Translations under genes and position numbers: made by a program
Part shown: positions 9,395-18,183 of the stretch, in pieces
Numbering within the stretch: position 1 is the first letter of the stretch
How the letters are laid out: every line of letters begins with the position of its first letter
Assembly: GCA_021731045.1 (NCBI GenBank)
Contig: JAKFYE010000026.1
Coordinates: 1-64,000 of the forward strand
Direction of reading: 5' to 3'
Source of the DNA: Bdellovibrionales bacterium
Lineage (GTDB): Bacteria > Bdellovibrionota > Bdellovibrionia > Bdellovibrionales > JAKFYE01
Length of the DNA: 64,000 nucleotides
The notes under the pieces: generated by a model
Told to the model about the DNA's origin: nothing
The model's database searches: none
Seen by the model: only the letters and a program-made list of their open reading frames with translations

Positions 9395-10129
9395 CTATTT
9401 TTTTAGTTTTGATGGCTCGATGCCCCATTCTTTGAGAATTAAAATTTCATCATTTTCACTCAGAGTTTTTTTATACTTAGCGCCGGAACGGCCCTTAACA
9501 CGTGCTTCGCACTCCGCCCATGTTTTATGACGCTCTAGAGAGCCTCCAATAAGACTGAGATATGAATACGCAACTTTCTTTTCGCGCTTTTCGTAATTCA
9601 TATCTGGAATAGAAGTGTCTTCAGGAACATTTTCTAAATCAAAACCGTAACTTTTTAGACTCCCTTTATACAAATTTATAAACTCACCTTTAGAAAAAGC
9701 GACTGCGATTTGATCGACACGCTCATTGCCAGGTACACCTTTGTGTCCAGGCACGTAACCCCAAACAATTTGTTTTTTTTGAAATTTTGCCGACACTTCA
9801 ATTAAAGATTCCCAAAGAGGAATATTTGAAACGTCTTTTCCTTCAGCCGTTTTCCATCCTCGCCGCTTCCAACCAAATACCCACTCGGTTATTCCCTTCA
9901 ATAAATATGCGGAATCTGTGTACACATGAATCGTACCTTTAAAGCCGACGAGAAATTCTAAGGCTTTAAGAATCGCCGTCATTTCCATTTGATTATTAGT
10001 TGTTGGAGAAAGAGCACCGCCCAATTCTCGAACGCCAACATCAGGATTGTAAACAATGGCGCCCCACCCGCCGGGCCCGGGATTTCCCGAACATGCGCCA
10101 TCACCAAAAATAATCGCCGCCTTATTCAT
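9395..10129 (-). CDS. rnhA: Ribonuclease HI with C-terminal viroplasmin/hybrid-binding-like extension
   Basis: 'IFGDGACSGNPGPGGWGAI', 'TNNQMEMTAILKAL', 'YTDSAYLLKGI', 'VPGHKGVPGNERVD'; C-terminal 'HKTWAECEARVKGRSGAKYKK'. Confidence 0.9.
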   Translation of the reverse strand: MNKAAIIFGDGACSGNPGPGGWGAIVYNPDVGVRELGGALSPTTNNQMEMTAILKALEFLVGFKGTIHVYTDSAYLLKGITEWVFGWKRRGWKTAEGKDVSNIPLWESLIEVSAKFQKKQIVWGYVPGHKGVPGNERVDQIAVAFSKGEFINLYKGSLKSYGFDLENVPEDTSIPDMNYEKREKKVAYSYLSLIGGSLERHKTWAECEARVKGRSGAKYKKTLSENDEILILKEWGIEPSKLKK

Positions 10130-10785
10130 TATGATTTTCTCGTAACGTATTTTTTAACAATCCCAAAAACCATAGGTAATACAGAGACAAAAATCACGAT
10201 CACAATAATTTTATCTAATCGATTGGCGAGACTTGTTTGCCCTAAATAAAAACCAATCCACAAAAGAGACGTGATCCATAAAATCCCGCCGCCAATATCC
10301 CAACCCACGAATTTACGATATGGCATTCGTGCCACGCCTGCAACAAAAGGAACAAACGTGCGAATGATAGGAACATAGCGGGCCGCTACGACAGAAAACC
10401 CGCCATATTTTTGATAAAACTCTTGCGCTGCTTGCAGATGCTTACGTTTATAAAAGCGACTGTCGGGTCTCTCCCATATGCGATCTCCAATTTTATGTCC
10501 CAAAAAATATCCCGTTTGATTCCCAATAATGGCCGCGAGAATGAGAACAATATTGAGGTGAATAATATCAAGTCCAACGGCGTAATTAGGATTTGCAGGA
10601 TTCGCCAAAACACCGGCAGTGATCAACAGAGAATCTCCCGGAAGAAAAAATCCGAACAACAAACCGGTCTCGGCAAAAATAATAAATGTCATCACGAACA
10701 GTCCGCCCGAACCTACTAATTGCGAAATGCCCTCTGCCGAATGAATCCATTTGACCTTGTCATAAATTTCTAAAATCCATTCCAT
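10129..10785 (-). CDS. DedA family membrane protein
   Basis: 'ETGLLFGFFLPGDSLLITAGVLA', 'GYFLGHKIGDRI', 'ARYVPIIRTFVPFVAGVARMPYRKF'. Confidence 0.92.
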   Translation of the reverse strand: MEWILEIYDKVKWIHSAEGISQLVGSGGLFVMTFIIFAETGLLFGFFLPGDSLLITAGVLANPANPNYAVGLDIIHLNIVLILAAIIGNQTGYFLGHKIGDRIWERPDSRFYKRKHLQAAQEFYQKYGGFSVVAARYVPIIRTFVPFVAGVARMPYRKFVGWDIGGGILWITSLLWIGFYLGQTSLANRLDKIIVIVIFVSVLPMVFGIVKKYVTRKS

Positions 10786-10800
10786 AACTGAATCCTAAAG

Positions 10801-11391
10801 TTAATCTTCTGAAAGAGATTCTACAAGGTTGTAAACCCGCACGATCTTCCATCCGAATTCTTGTTTCTCTAATCTCAATCTTAAAATCACTGGTTTTTTA
10901 TTTCGAGTATCTAAAAAACTGGCCGACACAATTGCAAAATCAGGATTTTGTTCGGTAGCCAACTTCCAATCAAATTTAAAATCGGAATGCGAAGCTAACA
11001 ACATTAACACGACGCTATTTAAACTTTGGCCGCTTGAGTTTACGATCGGCTCACCCACAAAATAAGAATCTACCGTCTTAAATACGTAATTCACCAACTG
11101 TGGTTTGAGAGACTCCACCATTTGGAGCGCCAATGAAGATTGTACGATACCCGGATTTCCAAGAGGATCGGCACCCATTTTTTTTAAGGCTACACTTACG
11201 GTGTCATCTGCAAGTCCATCTGCAATTTTTTGCAATTCAATCGTGTTATTAAAAGTGTCACGTTTTTTATAGAGAATCGAATACCCCGCCTTCGCGACCG
11301 TAAAACTCGGCTGCTTTGACCAATAAAAAAAGAAGGAAATCCCCAAAATGGCGACTAAAAAAATAATCAAAAGAACGGATTTTTTGCTCAC
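10801..11391 (-). CDS. Membrane-anchored protein, possibly DUF2939-like
   Basis: N-terminal TM; residual DUF2939-like pattern 'AKAGYSILYKKRDTFNNTIELQKIAD'. Confidence 0.5.
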   Translation of the reverse strand: MSKKSVLLIIFLVAILGISFFFYWSKQPSFTVAKAGYSILYKKRDTFNNTIELQKIADGLADDTVSVALKKMGADPLGNPGIVQSSLALQMVESLKPQLVNYVFKTVDSYFVGEPIVNSSGQSLNSVVLMLLASHSDFKFDWKLATEQNPDFAIVSASFLDTRNKKPVILRLRLEKQEFGWKIVRVYNLVESLSED

Positions 11392-11437
11392 GCTATAGCC
11401 TAGGAGCTACCGATTAAATGCTCAAGCAACTTATTCC

Positions 11438-11797
11438 ATGCATGATAACGCAGAAAATCATGCGGGAAGATTGATCATCTTAAATTCGCATGACTATGAT
11501 GACGTGATTATGAAAACTAGCTTTCTCTTTTATCAGCTTTTTGAGAGCGGAACATCGACATATTCCTACTTACTTGCAGATCCCGAAAGTCGAGAAGCCG
11601 TCCTCATAGATTCGGTTTTAGATACCGCCGCACGAGATTTAAAATTTAAACACATTTTAGATACGCACGTTTGTGATGATCATATTCTGGTGCAGCAGAA
11701 AACGGGTACAAAAACGGCGGTGACCGCTAACGATTTTATCAAAACCATTAGTGAACATAAATTAACTTATCGCAAAATATTAAACCAGTTGTTCTAG
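11438..11797 (+). pseudogene. Internally deleted ETHE1-like MBL-fold (persulfide dioxygenase-like) protein
   Basis: 'QLFESGTSTYSYLLADPESREAVLIDSVLD...KHILDTHVCDDH' matches the ETHE1-like N-terminus but is followed at once by C-terminal-like sequence; only 119 aa; HxHxDH reads HVCDDH. Confidence 0.55.
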
Positions 11798-11817
11798 CCA
11801 ATAGAAAGGGAGGTCAA

Positions 11818-12186
11818 ATGAAAACCGAACGCGTACTTCAGCCTCGCATGATAAACGATATTCCCGAAGTGTCTCCCGAAGAGTTGCGGGCGCACACAAA
11901 AGCCGTGCAAATTATTGATGTTCGACGAGATGAGGAGTTCAACAATGAATTGGGACATATCGCCGGCGCAAAACTCGTCACGCTGGGAGATTCCCTCTTT
12001 AAGTTTTTAGAATCCGGCGATCGCAATCAGGAAATTGTTTTTGTTTGCCGCAGTGGTGGGCGGTCGGGCCAAGCCACTCTTTACAGCCACAGTTTAGGAT
12101 ACGAAAAAACTGTAAACATGACCGGCGGAATGCTTCGCTGGAACGAACTTCAACTCCCAACCGAAAGAAACTTGGTAAATATTTGA
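11818..12186 (+). CDS. Rhodanese-like domain protein
   Basis: 'VQIIDVRRDEEFNNELGHIAGAKLV', active-site loop 'VFVCRSGGRSGQAT', 'NMTGGMLRW'. Confidence 0.9.
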   Translation: MKTERVLQPRMINDIPEVSPEELRAHTKAVQIIDVRRDEEFNNELGHIAGAKLVTLGDSLFKFLESGDRNQEIVFVCRSGGRSGQATLYSHSLGYEKTVNMTGGMLRWNELQLPTERNLVNI

Positions 12187-12299
12187 AATCACTATGCTTA
12201 TTTGATTCGCCAGGCGCCAAAAGCCTAACCTTAGGCAGACCGTTGTTCGCACTTTGACAGAGGCTTTGCAAGGCCTTATAGTTTGCACTCTTTATTTGT

Positions 12300-12376
12300 G
12301 GTGGCCGTAGCTCAGTTGGTAGAGCATCGGATTGTGATTCCGAGTGTCGCGGGTTCAAGCCCCGTCGGTCACCCCA
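12300..12376 (+). tRNA. tRNA-His (GUG), CCA encoded
   Basis: GTGGCCG/CGGTCAC acceptor stem, G at -1, anticodon loop TTGTGAT, T-loop GGGTTCAAGCCCC, encoded CCA. Confidence 0.95.
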
Positions 12377-12440
12377 ATTTTTTTGCGAAGATCTTTGTTG
12401 CCCACGGACCCTTTTAATCAACGGAATTTTTTTTGACGGG

Positions 12441-12483
12441 GCACGCGCTGCGCGCGACGCTCGGATCGCATGAAAGACATGCT
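12441..12483. repeat. Dispersed ~42-bp GC-rich repeat, copy 1
   Basis: GCACGCGCTGCGCGCGACGCTCGGATCGCATGAAAGACATGCT; near-identical copy at 13534-13575. Confidence 0.85.
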
Positions 12484-12665
12484 CACGTCGCGTATGCTCC
12501 TCATCAAAACGTGCCACTGGCACCTTTTGACAAGGGCACGACCGTCGGTCACCTCCGATTACCTACGAAGAATTATTGACTGTCTTTCTGGGCAAGAGAA
12601 CTCTCGAACCTGACCCAAATCATTGGGTTGTTGATCACACGTGGGAATCACTCTAGTATTGCCCC

Positions 12666-13313
12666 ATGGTTAGCCATGCATTTCAACGACAAGTATTTCT
12701 CTGTCGAATTGGGTTTGGCCTTCTTTTGGGTTCTTTGGCAATGATGTCGCTTGTGTTTTATGAATCGCCTCAAAAACAGATTGGTATTACGGTATGTGCT
12801 GTAGCACTTTGCAGTGTTATTGGTTTTTTTTCTTCCCTGCCATTGGTAAAATGGATCCTTGAGCGAGAAGTTAGAAAAAACATAGCAGCCATCCAAGGTA
12901 GTCAGCGGAAGACCTCTCCAACAGATAGCCACATCTTCAACAACACAATTTACTTCCAACGTAATTTTTTACTCAAGTTGTTTCTTAACGCGACTTTTGT
13001 GATTGTCGTAACTTGGATAAAGGGTTGGGCATGGCCCATTGTCTTAATCGCCTTGACGTTAACTGTTCTTGTAGTTGCGTGGCCACCACCTAAATTGAGA
13101 CTCGAAAGAGGATTTTTAATTAAATCAGATCGTCGCGGAACTGAAATTGACCGAGTTGATTTAAGAGAAACTCGAGCGGTGAGAGAGTATTTTTATGGCG
13201 GTCTCGTATTGATCGATTCTGAGGGCAAAATTACTTTTGGTTTACCTTTAGGTGTGTATGATCTAAAGCCCTTAGAAGTTTTTCTAAAGGATAGTCTGAT
13301 TAAGATCCGGTGA
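12666..13313 (+). CDS. Hypothetical integral membrane protein
   Basis: Several hydrophobic TM segments then PH-like soluble tail. Confidence 0.65.
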   Translation: MVSHAFQRQVFLCRIGFGLLLGSLAMMSLVFYESPQKQIGITVCAVALCSVIGFFSSLPLVKWILEREVRKNIAAIQGSQRKTSPTDSHIFNNTIYFQRNFLLKLFLNATFVIVVTWIKGWAWPIVLIALTLTVLVVAWPPPKLRLERGFLIKSDRRGTEIDRVDLRETRAVREYFYGGLVLIDSEGKITFGLPLGVYDLKPLEVFLKDSLIKIR

Positions 13314-13329
13314 TTTTTGGAGGGAAAAA

Positions 13330-13440
13330 ATGAAGTGGTTGTATTTCTCAGCTTTGCCTATCTTCTTTTTGTGGCATTCAACTTTTGCTAAAGAACCACC
13401 AAAGTGTTTGAAGTTCGCAGGTCAGGAAAAATGCGGTTAG
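13330..13440 (+). pseudogene. Truncated small secreted Cys-motif protein
   Basis: Signal peptide + 'PPKCLKFAGQEKCG*GCVQSAGHNIA': frame continues past TAG into a hairpin repeat. Confidence 0.45.
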
Positions 13441-13470
13441 GGGTGCGTACAGTCTGCTGGTCACAATATT

Positions 13471-13535
13471 GCAAAAGGTACGGACTTCCTTTTTGCGACT
13501 CGATTAGTCGCAAAAAGGAAGTCCGTACCTTTTGC
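13471..13535. repeat. Perfect 30-bp inverted repeat, 5-nt loop
   Basis: GCAAAAGGTACGGACTTCCTTTTTGCGACT (13471-13500) / exact reverse complement (13506-13535). Confidence 0.95.
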
Positions 13536-13575
13536 ACGCGCTTCGCGCGACGCTCGGATCGCATGAGGACATGCT
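13534..13575. repeat. Dispersed ~42-bp GC-rich repeat, copy 2
   Basis: GCACGCGCTTCGCGCGACGCTCGGATCGCATGAGGACATGCT. Confidence 0.85.
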
Positions 13576-13584
13576 ATGATTAAG

Positions 13585-14751
13585 CTAAGAGCACAACGGA
13601 AGCTTAATGTAAAAGGTGCTTCCTTCTCCTAATTTTGATTCTACCCACATTTTTCCACCTTGTGTTTCCACAAGCATTTTTGAAATATGTAAACCGAGGC
13701 CTAGTCCGCTTCGATCTTTCGATCCGAGTTGAGTAAATTTCTCAAAAATATAAACCTTCTTCTCTTCAGCTATGCCTATCCCGGTGTCGCAAACTGAAAT
13801 CGTAATATCGAGATCCGTTTTTATGGCCTTTAAGACAATTTTTCCACCTTCAGGTGTAAACTTAATTGCATTACCAATTAGATTAGATAAAACCTGCGTT
13901 AATCGATCACGGTCACAATCTAAAAAGTCTGTAATGGTGGCTGGAACTGAACGTAAAAGCACATTTTTTGCTGAGGCTGCACGAACGAAGTTATCCATTG
14001 TTTCCTTAATAAGTTTTCCGATATCGCACCGTGTGATTTCTAACTCAAGTTTTCCTACCGCAATTCTCTCCATATCAAGAATATCGCGGATTAATCGCAA
14101 CGATGAATCCGCGTTTCTTTTTGCGAGTTCGATCCAGCTTCGAGTCTCTTTATCTATTTTTCTTTCAACAGACTCTTCTAGCAACATTTCCATACATGAT
14201 GAAATTGCACCAATAGGATTTCGAAGGTCATGACTGACAATAGCTAAAAATTCATCTCTTGTAGTTAAAGATGCTTTTGTTTTTGTATGCTCGCTTACTT
14301 CTTCTGAAAGTTTAATTGAACTAGACAATACAACTGTGTCCGCAGTAATTCTCTCATCGGCAAGGTTTTTATCAGTTTGCTGCCGCTCTAGATGAAACAG
14401 AGTCGTTTCAAGTGTACTTATGACTTCGCGCTCACGAATGATAGCATCGTCAATTTGTGAGCGTTCGTGTTGAACTGCGGCATCGACAAGAAGTCGCGCA
14501 TCTTCCGTTCGACGTTTTTCGTTACTACCATCTGTCTTTTCAATATCCCGAATAGCGTCTGCTTTATTCCGAGCATGGGCAATGTTTTTATCTGTGTGAT
14601 TACGGCCCTCCTGAACACTCTTATTCGTTTGTGATTCTGCACTACCTCTAACTTCCGCAATTGAACGATTCATTTTTTCACGTTCTAATCCTAAGCTTCG
14701 ATCTGTATTCTTGCGCTCGACTTGAAACGTTGAACTTTGAGATTCTTCCAT
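13585..14751 (-). CDS. Soluble sensor histidine kinase with N-terminal degenerate coiled-coil repeats
   Basis: HisKA 'FLAIVSHDLRNPIGAI', N box 'NLIGNAIKFTPEGG', 'DTGIGIAEE', 'GLGLGLHISK'; no TM. Confidence 0.92.
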   Translation of the reverse strand: MEESQSSTFQVERKNTDRSLGLEREKMNRSIAEVRGSAESQTNKSVQEGRNHTDKNIAHARNKADAIRDIEKTDGSNEKRRTEDARLLVDAAVQHERSQIDDAIIREREVISTLETTLFHLERQQTDKNLADERITADTVVLSSSIKLSEEVSEHTKTKASLTTRDEFLAIVSHDLRNPIGAISSCMEMLLEESVERKIDKETRSWIELAKRNADSSLRLIRDILDMERIAVGKLELEITRCDIGKLIKETMDNFVRAASAKNVLLRSVPATITDFLDCDRDRLTQVLSNLIGNAIKFTPEGGKIVLKAIKTDLDITISVCDTGIGIAEEKKVYIFEKFTQLGSKDRSGLGLGLHISKMLVETQGGKMWVESKLGEGSTFYIKLPLCS

Positions 14752-15072
14752 AATGTCTCCTGCACTAATGCAGAAGAGATTACGTAGGGGATTCTAGGTT
14801 TGCTCTGAAGCTGGAGTGCTTGACAACCATAACACACAACTCGGTGTTGTTAGCTAATTAATTGTCACCCCAATAGACGTGGGTTTATTGAAGAATCTGA
14901 CCTTTTTTGAACAAACCCCATTTTTAATGTCGTGTTTCTTCCACAGACCCAAATATTTTAAGATTTCTTTATTATTTAAATCTAAGTTTAAGCGTGACTA
15001 TCTCTTTGCTGAAGACTCAGATATAATCTTAACAAGTTATAAAGCCAAAGTAAATTAACACAGGAGATCCAC

Positions 15073-15429
15073 ATGAATAACAAAAGTGAAAATAAGAGCG
15101 AAAGCCATAATGATGATCACAGTCATGCGACACTTGATGAAATTTTAGCTTTGAAACAGCAATTCGAAAAAATAAAAAGCGAAACCGAACATTTTATTGC
15201 CGCGGCAAAAGAGTTGTCGGATCGTGGCCTAAATGATGCTAAAGATCTAATTGAATCAGCAAAAGACAATTGGCAATCCATCATAGCGAGTTTTGGAGTT
15301 TCCAGCCTGTCGAATCTTTTTGGCAAAGTAAAAAGTCCAATTAAGAAAAAGACCACGAAGTCCGCAGCCAAATCATCCAGCAAATCAAAAAAGGCAAAAA
15401 AACCTGGAAAGAAAAAAGGTAAAAAATAA
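15073..15429 (+). CDS. Small protein with helical (phasin-like?) N-terminus and Lys/Ser-rich histone-like tail
   Basis: 118-aa ORF with 'caggagat' RBS; tail 'KKKTTKSAAKSSSKSKKAKKPGKKKGKK'. Confidence 0.7.
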   Translation: MNNKSENKSESHNDDHSHATLDEILALKQQFEKIKSETEHFIAAAKELSDRGLNDAKDLIESAKDNWQSIIASFGVSSLSNLFGKVKSPIKKKTTKSAAKSSSKSKKAKKPGKKKGKK

Positions 15430-15930
15430 CTATTGAATTCTGACGAGTCTTTAAGATATTCAATCTTTTTTATTTGCCGTTTTCGGCTATCTCTAAAAAT
15501 CTCCTCTTCTTTTTTTTATGGGCAACCAGTAACAAGTTGCTCCTCTTTTTATGACTTTTCAGGTATAGGTATTTGTTGCATTCTTGTTCGACCATCATCA
15601 CCATACATACATATTTAGACTTATTAAATCAGTCGAGAGTGAAATCCGTTTTCTAAAAAATTCTAAATATTTCCTTTTTCGAGTCTATATTAAGTCTTAT
15701 TTTGAACGTTCCAAAACAAAACACTTTTTAAGTTTCTAGTGTAAAAAATAATTTTTTGTGCGTGTTGATTTTTTGTAAAAAAAAACGATCAATAAATGAT
15801 CAGGTAGTAAAAGCTTATACAGTTTAAGTGGTCTAATTTCTCACCCTCTGAATTTTTAAAATATTTCTTTTTTTACATACAGATGCTGCGCTGCGCGGCC
15901 GATAAATACTCCTGTGAGGGGAACCACTCG

Positions 15931-18180
15931 ATGATAAAAATACACGCAGATAGAAGATTGGTTTTTTCAACGGTCTCTATATTGTTACTCAATATCTTCA
16001 GTCCTTTCCCTGCTCAGGCAATTCGCAATCAAGATATGAGCGGGGACGATACAGGGGCAATTGCTGTTTACACCTTCGATAATGGTATTGAAGACAGTGC
16101 CGCAAATCCACTTAATTTAAATATGTCTGTGGACGGCAACCTTCCCACCGCGCAAGGGGAGACGATATTAACAAATGCGAGTATTCAACCTAATCCTAAT
16201 AATAGTTCTGATAAATATCTTCTTATAAATCCGAAGCCGAATGGGACTCCAGAAGCCGACAGAGGTTACGAGTCTGCACAAAGACACAGAACCTTTCTTG
16301 TGAGCAGCGGACCCGCCACAAAATTAAATTCGTGCACAAATGGTTTTACAATCCAAGCGTTTGTGCGCCCTTGGTTTCCATTTCAAGGATCCACCGTTGG
16401 AAACTTGATTGTCGGTTTATCAAACTCAGAAGGACAGTCTTCAGTTGTAAATCCTAATTTTGGTTTGTACCAAACAGGGCAATCTGGTGCCGAATCCGCA
16501 ACGCTTACTGTAAGAACTGGAAATACAAGTTCTTCAAGCATCACCTCGGAGCAAAATGGATTTTACTCCGTTCGCCAAGATGCTAATCCAGGTAAAGTCA
16601 CCGAAATCATCGCGACTCAAGAACCAAGTGGTATCCTAACTATTTATGTTAACCGCCAAGCGCGTAGCTCGCTTGTAGCCGCCTCACCTGTATTTTCTCC
16701 AAATGCAAAACTTGTTATCGGCAACGAACTTGTACCTCTAACTATTCGTGGCGATGGAATGACTGAAATTGGTCAACAACGAAACTGGTCAGGAGAAATT
16801 TATCACCTTGCAATTTATTGCCGTGGTTTTACGCGAGCCGAGCTAGGTCAAGGAACCGATTATAAAAGTCGTGCCGCTGTCGTCACACCTCAAACGGGAT
16901 CTATCATTAAGGACTCCCGAATTTTGGCACGTAAATTAGTTGAGAGACTCACCGGTGTGATCGCGCCTATTGATCATCCACTTGTGGTTAGAGTCGAAGC
17001 AAAAGTTGTCGCCAACGATCTTAGCGGAGCCGTAAAAATTATTACCGGCGATGCCGCTTCAGAAGAGTCGGGTCACCCTGAGTTTTTAAATACAATGGTT
17101 AAACAATTTGCTTTGCGAATGTCGACACGCGAAGAAACTATTCGTACACCATTCAACGATTTTGCGGCGTCTTTTATTGGGGTCACTCGTGACGAAATCA
17201 ACGCGCAAGAGCTTCTAACCGGAAATTTCTTTTATATGGGAAATCCTGCTTTAGTGAAAGTTCGTACCGATATGTTTAATGATCTACTTTTAAGTAACAA
17301 TCACTATGAAGATCTTGAAAAAGGACATTGGGATATTGGTAAGGTTTTAATGAAAGTGCCAAGTGCAGCCAATCCTCCGGGTTATCCAAACGGACAACAA
17401 ATTGCCGTAGACATTAATGGCGGAATGACCGCAAGCCCAGACCCCGCGGGAGTTTTAACTTCACGCGCGTTTATGGCCGCCCATGCGATTGCGGGAACAA
17501 ATCGACGTTTAGTTGAATACTCATTTAGAGAGTTTTCGTGTTTGCCAATTTCTCAAATTGCAGACACTGCAGCTTCTCCGGCGCGAATCGGTCGTGATAT
17601 TGATCGACTTCCAGGCGCGGATCAAACTAAGTTTGAAACGAGTTGCAAAGGTTGCCACACCATCATGGATGGTTTTCGCGGGGCTTTTGCAAAATACGAT
17701 TTTGCCAGTGTGACGATTAATAACGTTCCCTACGCTTTTACTCGTAATACTCAAGTCAGTCGCACTCCGGCAGCCTTTGGCTTTCCGACTACGGCAGTTG
17801 ATCAGTACGGTACGGTTAAAAAAATGAATGGTAACGAGACCGTGTTTCCAAACGGCTACACTATTATAGACGACAGCTTTGTAAACAACGCGACCGGCGC
17901 GAACAACCGAAAAGTTTTTGGATGGAATGGCCCAAATAAACTTGGTGGTGTCGGCGTAAATCAATTTGGACGCATGATTGCGGATTCAGATCGTTTTGCC
18001 GAGTGTATGGCGAATCGTGTGTATGAATCTGTATGTACACCTGAAGCTAAACCGAGCACTGTTGTGCTTCCGTTTATTTCAGAAATCGCGACGAAGTTTA
18101 AGAATAGCGGTTACAAGCTAAGAACCCTCTTTCAGGATGTAGCGGTTCACCCCGTATGCATTCAAAATATGGGACGGTAA
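15931..18180 (+). CDS. Exported LamG-like + DUF1592/1588/1585-like protein with one CXXCH
   Basis: Start moved to ATG 15931 (RBS gagggga); signal peptide; concanavalin/LamG-like N-terminus; 'SCKGCHTIMDGFRGAFAKYDF'; C-terminal 'RFAECMANRVYESVC'. Confidence 0.65.
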   Translation: MIKIHADRRLVFSTVSILLLNIFSPFPAQAIRNQDMSGDDTGAIAVYTFDNGIEDSAANPLNLNMSVDGNLPTAQGETILTNASIQPNPNNSSDKYLLINPKPNGTPEADRGYESAQRHRTFLVSSGPATKLNSCTNGFTIQAFVRPWFPFQGSTVGNLIVGLSNSEGQSSVVNPNFGLYQTGQSGAESATLTVRTGNTSSSSITSEQNGFYSVRQDANPGKVTEIIATQEPSGILTIYVNRQARSSLVAASPVFSPNAKLVIGNELVPLTIRGDGMTEIGQQRNWSGEIYHLAIYCRGFTRAELGQGTDYKSRAAVVTPQTGSIIKDSRILARKLVERLTGVIAPIDHPLVVRVEAKVVANDLSGAVKIITGDAASEESGHPEFLNTMVKQFALRMSTREETIRTPFNDFAASFIGVTRDEINAQELLTGNFFYMGNPALVKVRTDMFNDLLLSNNHYEDLEKGHWDIGKVLMKVPSAANPPGYPNGQQIAVDINGGMTASPDPAGVLTSRAFMAAHAIAGTNRRLVEYSFREFSCLPISQIADTAASPARIGRDIDRLPGADQTKFETSCKGCHTIMDGFRGAFAKYDFASVTINNVPYAFTRNTQVSRTPAAFGFPTTAVDQYGTVKKMNGNETVFPNGYTIIDDSFVNNATGANNRKVFGWNGPNKLGGVGVNQFGRMIADSDRFAECMANRVYESVCTPEAKPSTVVLPFISEIATKFKNSGYKLRTLFQDVAVHPVCIQNMGR

Positions 18181-18183
18181 TTT

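Noticed and set aside
11999-12523. 174-aa minus-strand ORF
   Set aside because: Runs antisense across tRNA-His; 'DRRGLNPRHSESQSDALPTELRPP' is the well-known spurious translation of tRNA antisense sequence.
12300-12553. tRNA-His 3'-end duplication as an integrative element
   Set aside because: Only a 12-nt repeat and no integrase or cargo between the copies; kept only as a minor note within another finding.
14418-14660. 80-aa ORF in another frame of the histidine kinase
   Set aside because: Shadow ORF of the coiled-coil repeat region.
15433-15618. 61-aa ORF after the Lys-rich protein
   Set aside because: Low-complexity AT-rich sequence, no RBS or recognisable domain.
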